Below are positions 11,901 through 24,760 of a stretch of DNA of 64,000 nt, piece after piece (positions within the stretch are counted from its first letter, which is position 1; every line of letters begins with the position of its first letter). The position numbers were made by a program, and so were the translations under genes. Origin of the DNA: Parus major (lineage: Eukaryota; Chordata; Aves; Passeriformes; Paridae); the NCBI RefSeq assembly GCF_001522545.3, contig NC_031799.1, forward strand, positions 38,774,475 to 38,838,474, read 5' to 3'. Below the pieces are notes generated by a model. It saw only the letters and a list, made by a program, of their open reading frames with translations. It did no database searches and was not told where the DNA came from.

Positions 11901-14900
11901 TTATGAGAAAAAATACAAAAGTTTAATGTGAGGCTAACTGGCAGAAAACAAAAGATATGGTGGCACATGAGGAGCATATCAGTTAAATAACTCTGACAGT
12001 CCAAATTACTTCAATTTTTTTTTTCCTTTTCCCTCGAGTATTACTGTAGAGTTAGCATCTGAGTGATAAAAACAGGATATTAATAGTGGATGGCTCCAAT
12101 CTACTTCATTAATCTCTGTAGTATTAACTTAAAGTCTTTTATAAAGTTTTTTTTTTTTCTTTTTTAGGTTTGTCAATATTTTGGACATTCAGTGCAGTAA
12201 ATATGGTTCTCAGGGTATTCTTACAGCTTGGTAGTTTGTGTATTACTGACAGCACCCTCTGAATCTTCCTAAAAATGCTACCTAGCCAATTTCCACAGCA
12301 TATTTTGATAGAAGTATACTGTTTTACAAGTGAATTTTAGAAGTGTTTTGTAAGGGAAATTAATCAGTTGAAAAATACTTATTTACTGAAAGCTCATTGG
12401 AGGTAAGCCCCTTGTACTAAGAAAGGACAGCTAAAAACGCACTTGGTTTTGTTCCTAAGAGGAAATGAAGTGTGGTAATTTATAAAGTCACTCTGCTTGC
12501 ATGTGTCTTCCTGAAGTAGTCTGTTTTTAATCACTTTGCAGAAGTTACAATTCCTTGCTGAAGGTGTCAAATTGATATTTTTAGTGTTTGTTTTGTTGCA
12601 AGTAAACTACAAAATGTGTACAATTTTAATAAATGTTAATGTAGGTTTCTAAATGGAAAATGTGTTAAAAACTTTGTATGTATATGTACAAATCATCAAA
12701 AGGTAGATCACTTAATGGACTTTGAATATTTATTCTACTTTTTTACTGTTTCATCAGACTTTTAAAATCTACTTGAGCAGAAACCAAGATGTTCCATGTT
12801 TTCTATAATATTTGAAGCTAAATGTCTTGTCAAACTTTCTGCAAAGGACTTATGTGTGGAAACTGAATTTCTTCCCGTAAAGAGAAAATTTTTACTTTCC
12901 TCTCAACGAAATACCTTAAACCTGCATTTATTTTCACAAGTGAATGGGTAAGTGAAACTAAATAAAAGCTTTTTCCCTAGCAGAAGAGGGCCTGAGAGGC
13001 TGATGTCATCAAACTTAAGGTGTTTACAACACAGATATCTACATCTGAGATACTTGTCTGGATTGGCACAGACACCAGAGAAGCTGCTCTCCACAGATGT
13101 TATTTGGAGTGAGATCCAGCTGCCCAAGGGTAGATATCAATTTGTGTGTGGAATTTGGAAACAGTTCTTGTTTTTCTTTCATTTATACAGTTTATATGTG
13201 CAAAGAGAAGAATGAGAAAAATTGTGCTTTTTTAGGGTCGTTCAAGCACCTTTCAGAGCAGCTGAAGGAACCTCCCTTCTGACTTTTGTTATATTTCATC
13301 ATCTTCTCTCAGAGCTAGGCACGAGACTACATGTGTAGATTTCAAGTGGAGCTGAAGAATATTTGTAAATTATCACTCTGAATTCAGATGGAGATGAATA
13401 TTTCAGTAACATATTTAGTGGATATTTGCATTTTGAAACAAAATAATGAACTGGCAACTGAAACTCACATCTAAACCAGATAAGTCTATGTTTTAAAGTC
13501 TTGAAAGAGTTGGTCTCCAAAACACAGAAGAGTTCTGATTATGAAGAAATTGCTAAATGTCTTTATTCACTTTTAAAATCACTTCTTGTCTAAAATAGAG
13601 ATTGATTTTGATTTCAGAGCTGAGCATGCTATTGAGCAGGAGTGAATGCTCAGATTGAAATTCTCATCATATTGCCATTAAAGTTTAGTTGCTATGGATT
13701 TTTTTAAGATTTAAATTTACTCTTTCCTTGACAGTTTCTCTTTAAGGTATTTGAATAATCAGGACTTATTTTTTTTTTTTCCCATTAGTAGGTTATGGTA
13801 ATTTACTCAATTTCTGTTTTACTTTTTTTTTTCTCTCTCTGTACTTTCTAGAAAGGCTATATTATACTTATTTTTCCCAAGTGATTAGTCATTTGTGTTC
13901 CTTAAAACTGTGGGCTACCAATATTTAAATAGCTAAACTGTGGTATACAGCAATTTATCATGTTTTCTTACCAATTGCTTTGATCTTGCATGTCATTTAA
14001 GGCTTAATTATGATTAAGAGTATTTAATAAATTTCAACTCATTTTAACAAATTGATCTTACATTTGCTCAGACTTTATAAAGGACTTGTAAAAATTAACA
14101 AGTTTGAACTGTTATATTTCAAATTAGAACATTTTCAAATAAGGATTATTTGCCTCACTTTGGGTAGCTCACCCAACTCCTAGTTTTAAAGTGTTTCCCT
14201 TATTATTTTTACTTTTTTTTTTTCTGCTTAGTCATGAACAATTTGTCAAACTATGTTGAATGAGAGCAACCATCCTTTTCTTCTCTACATGTTATGAAAC
14301 TTGTCAGGGCTTTGTCCCTGTGGATTTGTGGACACCTGATCTTTAGCTTTGCAAGAACCCACAGTTCAGAAAAGGAACTTTCCTATTAAATTATATTAAA
14401 AACGTCAGCAGAAATATGTATGGGTATATGGATGCCCAGGCACAAACTTCCTTGCCTGCTTAGTTGATAAAACTACTGGCTGACCCTAGGGACCTTAGGG
14501 GATTGGAGAGACATAGAATTTTTTCAAACTGTTACACGAGTGTGTGTCAGTCTAGCAGCAGATATGCTGTAGCTTCATGTCTAACAGAGTTAATACCTAA
14601 TGTCTAACAGCTCTGGGATCTAGTCACTCTTGTCCTTCTGCCAGTGGGCCCTAAGCAATGTAAAAACTGCCTGGAGACAAAAGGCATTTTTGGATAATGA
14701 GAATGGCTTTGTATTTGTTCACGTCTGTGTGGGGAATTTCTTTGGGCATTTCAAAGGGTGTGATTGATACAGGTGTCTGGCTAGATTTTAAAACATGCTC
14801 CCTTATAAAATCCCTGAAGAAAGATTACAGAAATAGTCTCATATCTAGGGGCATGCCTGATTCCAGTGCTTGCATATGTTTCAACTTCTTCTTGGTACTA

Positions 14901-17900
14901 GTAGGTGGGGTAAAACACTGTTCTGTACAGGTTCTACCAGTTCATACGGTTCTCAGGTTCTACCATTTTCAGTACAATGACATGCAATGCTTACCAAACC
15001 TTAGCATATGCACCTACCCCACAGTTTTGTAAATCTCAAGAGTAAAGAATGGAAAATAGTTTTTTCAGAATTAAATTAACCAACAGAACCAAAGTTGTTT
15101 CCCTTGTGTCTCTTTGGTCTTGACATTAAATATTTTTCTTTATTGCCAGGCTCTATCAAGAACTGCATACTTTTTTGACTGTACAATTTTCTTTAGAGAT
15201 TGAATTCATTATCATAAATGGAAGTGTTAGATAATACATTTAAATGCATCCTTGCTAATTCATTCTTTTTTAAAAGCTAGAGTAACCAGCACAAGAAGGA
15301 TAATAGTAGAAAGGCTGAAGTGGTAATCAAAGAATAAAAATCTTTGTTCAAATCAAAGAACTATAGATTCCTACCATGGTTCTGAGTTATCACATCTGTC
15401 ATGATCTTTTACTGTTTTACAGATCTGGTTGTAACCTTAGTAACCAGGTATCCATAGTAGCATATATATTCAAAGACAAACATTTGATCAAAACTTTTTT
15501 GTCATCTGATTTCTGAAGTTCTGATAGACTTTTTTGCTTATTTCAGGATGAAATTAGAGCCCAACTTTTCAATTTTTTAAATACTTTGTATCACATCACA
15601 GATTATCTTTCTCAAAATAGTGTCTAGTTGTATGAATAACAGGCATGTCACTGTGTGTCATTCATGAGGGCACAGATTGCTGTATCTTACGGTACATGAT
15701 GTCTGTTGAAAGTGAATATTGAATTAAATAGCATATTTTAGAATATAACACGTGGATATTCTTATTTTACCATAGAATAGAAAAACACTAAAAGGATATT
15801 TCTTACACTACATCAACATAAATAAATAAAAATCTGAAGCAGTAGAGATGCATTCATATTAATTTTGCATCATCTTTAAATAGATATGAAAAATGTCTTT
15901 GCAGTTTTATAACTTTTGAACAAACATAAAATTGAACAAACATAAAATATTCTAATATTCTAATAGATGGTTTTAACGTCTTGGAAAAAATCCAAACAAT
16001 GTGGAGACACAGTATAAAAATGAGACTCAGCATTTTACTTCAGGGAAAGCTGGAAATGCTGAATATCTGTTGGATTAGTTGTGCTTACAGTCCTCACATT
16101 TCATTAAAGCGGGAAATGATGTAAGTGATAAAATACAAGAGGCAATATTGTCTGTAGAGACAGGATCATCAGGCCTACTACTCCAGCACTATAAACTTTG
16201 GAAAGTAAACTGGGTGAATTGGTGGCTGGAAGATATCTAGATTTTGTTATCAAACAACATTTAATAAAATTAGAATTCTGAAGTCCTCTTCAATATATGA
16301 AATAGAGAATAGTTTTTATAATATCTAAATTAATATATTCAATGTGTATTTACTTTAATAAAATGAACCAACCAACCAACCAAAAATCACAGGTTTCCAG
16401 AATCCAACACCTCCAAAGTTCCTTATTAGAAGAAGATAATTTTCTAATTTTCCCTTCAGGTCATAAATTCCTTCTTCAGGAGGAAGAAACCTCTCAGCAG
16501 ACCATACCTGAGTTAATCTAAAAGGTCATATATTTTTATCAATAATAGAGTATTTATTATCTATGAATTTTGTAATTGCCTAGTATAGCTTTAGATGATC
16601 TTTTAACATATTAATTATTATATTTCTAATAACTTTCTTCCCTAAGGTAAGTAAGGATCATACCATTTTACTTTCTTCCTAACAAGTTTTTTTTTGTCCT
16701 TATTCTCTACAATTTTATTTCCTCATTACTGCACTGCAAACAAAATACAGGAAAAAGCTTCTCACTAGTACCCTACATTGTCACAGTGATCCAGGTTGTA
16801 GATGCAATTCAAGAACAGCCTTCAATTCATACAGCCTTCACTCCCTTCTGCTGCACAAATGGACATAAATTTATTTTCTCTACAACTCATGCTAGATGTG
16901 TAAGTTTAATAGTAAGTGTCATCACAACCATTATGAATTACATGTTCATATTTTATAGCAAATATTTTGTATCTGTATGGGAAACCTGGTGATTGTTTGA
17001 AATGATACAACTTTGTTCTCAGTATCTCTGCATGCCTATATCAAATTTGAACTCAGTGGCTTGAAGAAGCAGGTAAAATAAAGAAAAAGACCTGTAAAAT
17101 CAACAAACACGATCTGGTTTGTAGTGTTTAGTTACATTAAAGCTGCATTTTAACCTCAACATCTTGGGCTCAAAATCAAGATTAAGAGATTTAGTTCTTA
17201 AGAAAGACATAACACTTCTAATATTCTTTTCTCCAGAGAGATGTACTTTTCCATGCATTGTATTAGACCTCTCTTCTGATATATAATATTTTTTTATTAA
17301 ATATTGTTAATATTGTTTGATTAAAAAATATGAAAGCTGCACTAGAGAATTAGAAATCTACATTCAGAGGTGATGCAGAAAAACATATATAGAGATGACA
17401 AAGTTATTCACCCAAAAAATGCAGAGTGAAAACAGTGGATGTTTACTGTTCTTATTTACTAACTTTACTAACATTTATTTTTAGTAGATTGAAAAATTTA
17501 CATTATTTAAAATTAGAAGATGATTTAAGATTAGAAGGTAATAGATATGTAATAGGATCTTTCAAACGGACAATCAGGTTCAATCTTTAATGTTTATCGT
17601 GCACTTTAATTGAATAACAACATAGCTGAATAGATGGTCATTAATGTATATAAAGCAATCTGAGTTAAAAATACATTTTGATATAGATGAAAAATAAAAG
17701 AACAAGTTTTTTCTGCAATGTGTAAATTCACTTTTTAATAAAAATGAAAAGTGATTCCATCACAGATGATTATAGAAAAACAAAAATATTATGGAATTAT
17801 GAAAACATTGTGGTAAAATCTTGGTTCTGATAAATGCTGAAAACTACAGCTTTTGAAGAGATGACTAATATTCATTTGTAGTAGATACTACTCATAATGT

Positions 17901-18796
17901 TAGTAAGATTAGTATTACCCAAACAAATGAAAGGGATATGTAAACTAATTTCATTAAAATTTAGAATAAAACACTTAATCACTGCTGTAATCAGAATAGT
18001 ATTATGAATTACAGTGGTTTCTTTCCCTTTATGTTGACTTATTTCTGCTATTAAGGGACACCACCCCTAGTCTCTCCACCCTTCATTCAAATCATTACAT
18101 TGCATAGTCTCCACAACAAATATACTGTACTCTCGTTCCTTTTATGTGCCATAAAGCTACACATCATTTGTAAGATGAAAAGAAGTCCTAAATCAGAAAA
18201 GAATGAGGCCAGGCCTGAGGTGCATTATGTAGTTGTATTGATAAAGAATTGTTTTGACTCAATTTTTGATCAGAAAAACACAGCTTCATGATACTGAACC
18301 AGTTTCTGTACTGCAGTTCTGAAGTATTGTTCAAACACTGATAGTTGAAAACTGTTTTTGAATTTAAAATTTAATCAATGGAAAAAATTTATATATTCCA
18401 CACAAGAAAATGAAACATTTTGTGTTGAATTTTAATTAGGAGACAAAATCCAGTTTAGCAATACAACGATAAAATGACAGCCAAAGGTGACTCTTGAGCA
18501 GGTCATAAGAATTAGTACTATGCGGTATTCTGAATCACAAAAAAATCTGGAACATCATACAGATGGAAAAACAGAAGAGCTGTTTAAAGCTTTCAAAGGT
18601 AACATCTGAACACAATACTTACCATGCTATATGATAGCATTTAGGCAAAACACAGACTGAAGCAGGTTTATTGTGAATTCAGTGTACTTCAGAATATACC
18701 TTCAATCAGTTAAAAAATCCTTTATTTACTGTCTTCAAAGATTTGATGTAATATTTCCTACCTGTAATTTTTATCACCATTATGATAATTAGAGGT
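8971..18796. other. long gene-free AT-rich interval
   Basis: Nearly 10 kb without a supported gene. Minor items are a T-rich tract near 12140-12165, a 17-base tandem duplication ('gaacaaacataaaa' twice) near 15915-15945, and a run of AACC units near 16365-16382. The segment 12985-13290 is more balanced in base composition and carries overlapping short ORFs on both strands. It may be a degraded interspersed repeat, but I could not name it. Confidence 0.5.
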
Positions 18797-21205
18797 GATA
18801 GAATAGTTTGAGTTGGAAGTGAACTTTAAAGGTCATCTTGTTCAACGTCCTGGCAGTAAGCAGGGAACATCTTCAGTTAGATCTGGTGCCTAAGAGCCCC
18901 ATTCAACCCTGCTTGAATGTTGCCAGGGCAACCTGTTCCAGTGCCTGACCACCATCATCATAAAAAAAATGTCCTTATATCTAGTCTAATCCTTTTTTGT
19001 TTAAAACTATTATCTTATATCCTATTGCTATGGTTCTTACTAAAGTGTCTGTCCTCATTCTTCTTATTCCTTTTTAATTACTGAAGGACCACAAAAAGGT
19101 CCCTCAGGGCCTTCTTTTCTCCTGGCTGAACAGCCTCAATAGTCTCAATCTTTCTTTGTAGGAGAGATTCTCCAACCCTCTAATAACCTTGGTCATGCTT
19201 GCTTCCACAATTCCATGTCCTTCCTGTGCTGGTACCCCAGAGCTGGATGCAGGGTTCCAGGTGAGCTCTCACCAGAGCAGAGCAGAGGGGCAGAATCCCC
19301 TCCCTCCCCTGCTGCCCACACTGCTCTGGATGCAGCCCAGGACACGTTTGGCTCTCTGGGCTGGGAGTGCCCATGGCTGGGTCACGTCCAGCCTCTCACC
19401 CACCATCATCCTCAAGTCCCTTTTGCAGGACTGCTCTCCTTCTGCTCATCTCCCAGCCAGTGCTGGTACCAGGGGTTGATCTGACCCAGGTGTAGCACTT
19501 TGTTCTTGGTTTCGTTAGATCTTATGAAGTACTCATGGGCCCACTTCTTGAGCTTGTCCAGGTCCCTCTGGATGCCATCCTGTCCTTCATCTCTGTCAAC
19601 AGCATCACCTGGCATTGTGTTCTCTAAAAATTTGCTGAGCATGCACTTGATCCTTTTGTCTACAACACTAATGAAGATATTTAATAACACAATTATGATG
19701 GTTCCCACCTGTCACTGGCATTCTGAGCCTTTGACCATTACCCTCTGGATGTGACTGTCTTAACAGTCCAAGACTCTACCCATCCATGTCTTTCCAGTTT
19801 GGGAAGAAAGATGTTGTAGGGGGTTGTGTCAAAGTCTTTGTGGAAGTCCACATAAATGAACACTTTGTCCACTGATGGTGTCACTCTGTCCATAGAAAGC
19901 CACTGGGTTGGCTTGCATCTTTGGTGAATCTGTGGTTGTTGCTGCAAATCAGGTCTCTGTCCTCCATGTACCTTAGCATAACTTCTAGGAGGATCATTCC
20001 ATGATCTTCCTAGGCACAGAGATGAGACTGAGAGGGTGGCACTTCTCAGAATCTTCCTTTTTAAAGATGAGTACAATGTTCCCTTTTTCCTGCTCTCTGG
20101 GACTTCATCTGAAAATCACAACTTTTCAAATGTTATGGAGAATGCCTTAGCAACTGTATTAGCCAATTCCCTCAGAATTCTAGTTCTCAGATCCTGGTTC
20201 ATTGTTCCCAATGCATTTCACCAGGTCCCATAGTCTTATGCACGTTCAAGTTCCTCATTGGTCATGAATCTGATCTCTACTTACAGTGGAAATTATATTG
20301 TTTCCACCAGTCCCCATCCTGCTGTCCATCCACTTAAGAGGTGTGAGAAAAGAGGTTGCTGTTGAAGACTGAGTCATAAAAGTTGTTGAGTTCCTCAGAC
20401 ACATCCTCATCAGTTGCTACCTGTTCTCCAGCATTGTTTATAAGGGATGTTCAACTTCTTTGACTTTTCTGGTTAACATACCAGAAGACCTTATTTTTAT
20501 TTGTGCCTGTTTCTGGTTTCAATTCCAGGATCATCTTGGTCTTTGTCACCCCATCCACAACAAAACTTTGTCTCTCTATCATTTTCAGGTCCCCAGTCAT
20601 AGCTTCAAATGTTGGTGATTTGCTTCTTTCTGTTTTTGTCTGACCAGTAGTTTGCTACTCAGATGTGCCGGTCTCTTGCCTTTCTGGCCTGATTTCTTGT
20701 TCCTGGGGATTGCCAGCTCTTCTGCTCTATGGAACACTTCCTCAGAAATCTGCCAGCTCTGTTCCACTCTCTTGCTCCTCTGCAAGTCTCCCAGGAGAGC
20801 CCACTGACTAGCTCTCTGAGAAGCTGGAATTCTGCTTTCCTAAAGTTCAGGAGCCTAACTTTACCTGACCCATATCCCTCAGGACTGCAAACTCCACCAC
20901 TGCATGGTCACTGCAACCAGGCAGCCTCCAGTTCTGATGTGCCTGGTTTGCTCCCTGACCTTGGTGACCATCAGGTCCAGTATCACATCCTCTCTAGCAG
21001 TGCTATTACCTGGCTCAAGGAGTTTTCCTCCATGCATTCCAGGAGTCTTCTGGATTGCCTACAGCTTGCTGAGCCACTTTCCCAGCGGATGTCAGGGTGG
21101 TTGAAGTGTCCCAGCGGGACAGGAACCAGCAAGTGTAATGTCTTCTGTAGCCTGAGCAAGAAGGCTTTGTTATTAGGTTCTCTCTAGTAAACTATAGGCA
21201 GCCTA
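18797..21205 (-). mobile_element. CR1 LINE, 5'-truncated, about 2.4 kb
   Basis: Read on the minus strand, this is a non-LTR retrotransposon of the chicken repeat 1 clade. At the plus-strand left edge lies its 3' end: 'gatagaatag', then 'gttggaagtgaactttaaa', then 'gggcaacctgttccagtgcc', the standard antisense signature of avian CR1 3' regions. Moving right, the second ORF is met backwards: the C-terminal region, reverse transcriptase, then the end of the endonuclease domain at about 20830-21112. Matching fades near 21200, so the element lacks the rest of the endonuclease, ORF1 and the 5' UTR. That is the usual 5' truncation of CR1, which needs no target-site duplication. Many frameshifts and stops show it is inactive. 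Confidence 0.93.
19170..21112 (-). pseudogene. CR1 ORF2 remnant (endonuclease C-terminus plus reverse transcriptase)
   Basis: Pieces of the polyprotein can be read in shifting minus-strand frames. At 21081-21112 the peptide GHFNHPDIRW corresponds to the family GDFN endonuclease motif, with the Asp changed. At about 20896-20920 CSDHAVVEF matches the catalytic SDH motif. At 19819-19860 YVDFHKDFDTTPYN matches the reverse transcriptase block normally read as LDxxKAFDTVPH. At about 19609-19645 LSKFLENTMPGDAVD stands where the family has FADDT, so both catalytic aspartates are lost. Further on, KVLHLGQ and PLCSALVRAHLE match the C-terminal region. The protein would have nicked DNA and copied element RNA; this copy cannot. 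No intact frame longer than about 150 codons remains. Confidence 0.9.
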
Positions 21206-22115
21206 TAGTAAAGTACTTCCTGGACTGGAAATCAAGCATAGCTACAGTTATCAGAGAAGTGAAGGACAAATCATTGGAATCACAAGGATTTGGTGTGATA
21301 TTTCAAAATATTTTGTTGCATTCAGTAGTGCAGGATTCTGTATTAAAATATAAATCATATGTAGGTGATATATGAGAAGAGTATAATTTTACCATGGTTA
21401 AAAGCTTAAACATTTAAACATGTGGTAAAAATTAAGAGTGAAGAGGTAAATGTAAATTGTATGTTAGTGAATATTTTGACCTAAATTAAGGCTGAACAGG
21501 ATAAATCTCATCTCTGCATAAACAAAGCAGGGGGAAAAATTATGGAAGTCTGTTTTCAGATTAAGTAGCAGAGTTACAGGTTTATTACAACCAAACTTGG
21601 GAGCACAAATACACTCAAATTCAATGATTATTTTTAAAAAAACCTAGCTATACTGTATTCAGCTAAATAATAAATAAACTGCTTTCCACCCCCCCTTCTC
21701 CTTCTCTACTCCTACAAAACCCTCTGCTCTTTTCAGTTCTTAGGGGTTTTCTCTTAAGCTGTTTTTGACAAAAAAAAATTATTTCTCACACTTCCTTCTG
21801 TCTTTCCCTGTGTTTCTCTTCCATTAGTTACATGGTTCGAACACAGCTTGCAACAAAAATGCTCCCTATATGTTTGCATACACTGGTAGGTTTTTCTTCA
21901 AACATTTGTGACCTTTTCTTAAACAGGAAAAGTCATCAAGGAGATGAAAGGCCTACTGTTATGTACAGCTATCATAATACTGCATCATGAAATTTTCATT
22001 TGAACCCTCTCAGACCAGCAATTAAAAAAAGTTCTTGAAAATTTGTCTTCACTTTTAATGAGTAAAATTAGCTTGGTAGAATCCCTCTGGCTGTCATTTG
22101 GGGAAGGTGCGATGT
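21206..22115. other. gene-free interval
   Basis: AT-rich sequence between the CR1 and the purine-rich tandem repeats. A C-run occurs near 21687-21695. No exon or named repeat recognised. Confidence 0.55.
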
Positions 22116-22169
22116 GGGAAGGGGAAGGGGAAGGGGAAGGGGAAGGGGAAGGGGAAGAGGAAGGGGAGG
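22116..22169 (+). repeat. (GGGGAA)n purine tract
   Basis: About eight GGGGAA hexamers with one GAGGAA variant. The plus strand is all purine and has regularly spaced G4 runs, so both G-quadruplex and triplex (H-DNA) structures are plausible. The Gly/Lys/Arg/Glu ORFs across it are artefacts of the repeat. Confidence 0.93.
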
Positions 22170-22240
22170 GCAGGGCAAGGCAAGGCAAAGGCAAGGCAAA
22201 GGCAAGGCAGGGCAGGGCAAGGCAAGGCAAGGCAAGGCAG
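22170..22240 (+). repeat. (GGCAA)n tandem repeat
   Basis: Continues directly from the GGGGAA array as GGCAA pentamers mixed with GGGCA and AGGCAA variants. The direct junction suggests one array evolved from the other by point change and expansion. Confidence 0.9.
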
Positions 22241-22951
22241 AAAAGAGAGGAAAAAAGAGAAAACTTTTTATCCTCTTTGAAGAGTCATCTTATTGACTAG
22301 AAAAGAGGACTCGAGAAAACCAGTCAACGCCAAAATTGGATTAAATAGAAGAGAGCAACAGAGAGAGAGTTGTGCCTCAGGTAATTTCTGGTGTACTTTC
22401 ATGTAGAGAAGCCCAATACAATAATATTTCTGTCTAGATTATGGAATTCCTTTTGAGACCTGCCATAATTTTTATTTCCTCTTACTGTAGAACAATTAAT
22501 ATTGGAGTCTGAGGATTTTTGTTTCACAGAAATGGAAGTTAAATGACAGTTACGTGATAGAAAAAACTTGTTTTTAAAAAAAGAGGTATAATAAGAAATC
22601 TAACTAAATTCTATCTGAGCTTAAAATTAGAACTTCTTATGTAAAATATTTCAGTATGCTCTGACAATGCTTAGCTTATTTGAAAATCTCCTTAATTTTT
22701 TCCTTTACTTCTCAAACCAAATTGTCAAAAATTGGTTTCTGTTGTGATTGTCACTGTTGTAAGACTTCAATTTCCATTCTGATCCTAACAAAAACACCAA
22801 AACTGAAAGGAGTAAGTCTAAGAAAGGAAGGAAAACTCAAGAGTCTCTGCAATGTAACAAGCTGTTAAAAGTATCATAAGCAAATTACACCACTGACTTT
22901 CATGTCTAGTGTGATTCTTCCTTGATATTTGAGTCTGGCTGGTGGTTTGGG
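22241..22951. other. gene-free interval
   Basis: AT-rich spacer between two tandem repeat blocks. Nothing classifiable. Confidence 0.5.
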
Positions 22952-23455
22952 CTCTCCTCTCCTCTCCTCTCCTCTCCTCTCCTCTCCTCTCCTCTCCTCT
23001 CCTCTCCTCTCCTNNNNNNNNNNNNNNNNNNNNNNNNNNNNNNNNNNNNNNNNNNNNNNNNNNNNNNNNNNNNNNNNNNNNNNNNNNNNNNNNNNNNNNN
23101 NNNNNNNNNNNNNNNNNNNNNNNNNNNNNNNNNNNNNNNNNNNNNNNNNNNNNNNNNNNNNNNNNNNNNNNNNNNNNNNNNNNNNNNNNNNNNNNNNNNN
23201 NNNNNNNNNNNNNNNNNNNNNNNNNNNNNNNNNNNNNNNNNNNNNNNNNNNNNNNNNNNNNNNNNNNNNNNNNNNNNNNNNNNNNNNNNNNNNNNNNNNN
23301 NNNNNNNNNNNNNNNNNNNNNNNNNNNNNNNNNNNNNNNNNNNNNNNNNNNNNNNNNNNNNNNNNNNNNNNNNNNNNNNNNNNNNNNNNNNNNNNNNNNN
23401 NNNNNNNNNNNNNNNNNNNNNNNNNNNNNNNNNNNNNNNNNNNGTCTCCTCTCCA
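22952..23455 (+). repeat. (CTCTC)n pentamer array with assembly gap
   Basis: About twelve perfect TCTCC-phase pentamers (22952-23013) run into a block of N, and 'gtctcctctcc' resumes at 23444. The array therefore probably extends through the gap, and its real length is unknown. The strand is pure pyrimidine. ORFs overlapping this block consist of repeat and N and have no meaning. Confidence 0.93.
23014..23443. other. assembly gap, 430 N
   Basis: Unknown bases. Both flanks are the same pentamer repeat, so the gap most likely reflects failure to assemble or sequence the polypyrimidine array. The N count is an estimate. Confidence 0.98.
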
Positions 23456-24672
23456 AAATTTAGATAATTTTGAGCTCCGTATAACTGATATTTCTTCATT
23501 ATAATTCCCAAAGAAACCTCAAGCCAATGCAACTGACTGTGTAATGCATGCCAATACTAAAAAGAAACTATAACAATCCTTTGGTATGATCATTTACCAT
23601 CAGTCTCTGTCATCACCCTAATTGCATTGAATGATCTCATCTCCTGACAAATGAGGCCAGGTACAAAAAAATGTGTATCTTACATGTTCATTTTCAGAAA
23701 TTCTAATCATTCAACGTAAAGATGAAAAATGGGCTTGTCAACATTGAAAATGCATTGAGAGTAAATATAAGAATGTAAGAAACACAGCTGCTGAATGCTG
23801 ATTCAACAGGGTTGTGTCTCTGTCTTCTCTTTTACTATCCAGTAATAAAAAGAACTGCTGCTGCATTCTATGCCTAGATGTAAGTCTATTGGGTCATCAT
23901 AATGACTGACAGATGCAATGTTATTAAAGATAAAATAAGGAAAAAAGAACTTTTTTGAGGAGTTTCTGGCCTAGGATGTACATGTCAAGAAAAGCTGATA
24001 AAATTCCATTATAATAACCATGTGGCACTGTAGCAAAAAGATACATTCATCATTCAGTTGTGTGATGGCAGCACACTTTTTTTGCATGGATTTTCTTCTT
24101 CTGTACCTTTTCCTGTCATGTCCTTTCTACTGACAGCATGTGAGAGGTTGAATTTATAGTTTTGCTTCCATTGTGCCAGAATCTTCTGGAAATTATAATG
24201 TCAGAATTACATATTTTGTTGTGCTGTCCTATCGCTCTATTGACAGCAGGGTTAATCCAGAATTCTACTAGTGACTTCAGCAAAGCAGTAATTTCGGTTT
24301 TCATTGGCAAAGTACCAGGGTCTTTCCCAGCATGTGTCTTGGAAGCTGCAGGGAAACCAAAGGCAGACAGTGTTTCTTACAATTACTAAGGTGGTCTCTG
24401 ATGACCCGGTTCACTTCAGATTCTGCAACAATCTCTGTCACTGCAAAGGAACCTCGGGCCAGTGGCACTGTGTGTTGCACACATAGTGAAACTGCCAAGT
24501 TTTTGGCAGTCCTGCAAAGGTGGCATTTCTTTTCAGGACTCTTTAAGGTCAAATTACACCCTGCAGTCTGTCACTCTATGTCACATATAGCTGGTATGCA
24601 CTCTCCAAAACCACTTCTGTAGCTAGATTAAATGAACCAAGCCAAGCTGAGCTCACTGCATTAACAATTTGA
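23456..24672. other. gene-free interval
   Basis: No exon or classifiable repeat. Several short ORFs overlap in opposite strands around 24116-24620, with no recognisable domain. Confidence 0.5.
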
Positions 24673-24760
24673 ATCACAGAATGGCTGATACTGGAATAGT
24701 AGTATGGAGTCCATTTGGATCAGCTGTGGAATTGCTGAAGGCAAGACTTGCTTTAACAGT
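24673..24760 (-). mobile_element. possible decayed CR1 3' end
   Basis: The plus strand reads 'aatcacagaatggctgata' followed by 'ctggaatag' and 'gagtccatttggatcagct'. The order recalls the antisense CR1 3' terminus (aatcacagaatgg, then a TTGGAA block, then a TCATCTGGTCCAA-like block). Similarity is short and weak after the first 20 bases, so it could be coincidence. Confidence 0.35.

Noticed and set aside
19189..19484. Plus-strand ORFs of 89-96 codons over the CR1
   Set aside because: Antisense shadows of CR1 ORF2; the meaningful reading is on the minus strand.
22818..23532. Long ORFs of 173-212 codons on both strands
   Set aside because: They consist of N translated as X plus pentamer repeat; not genes.
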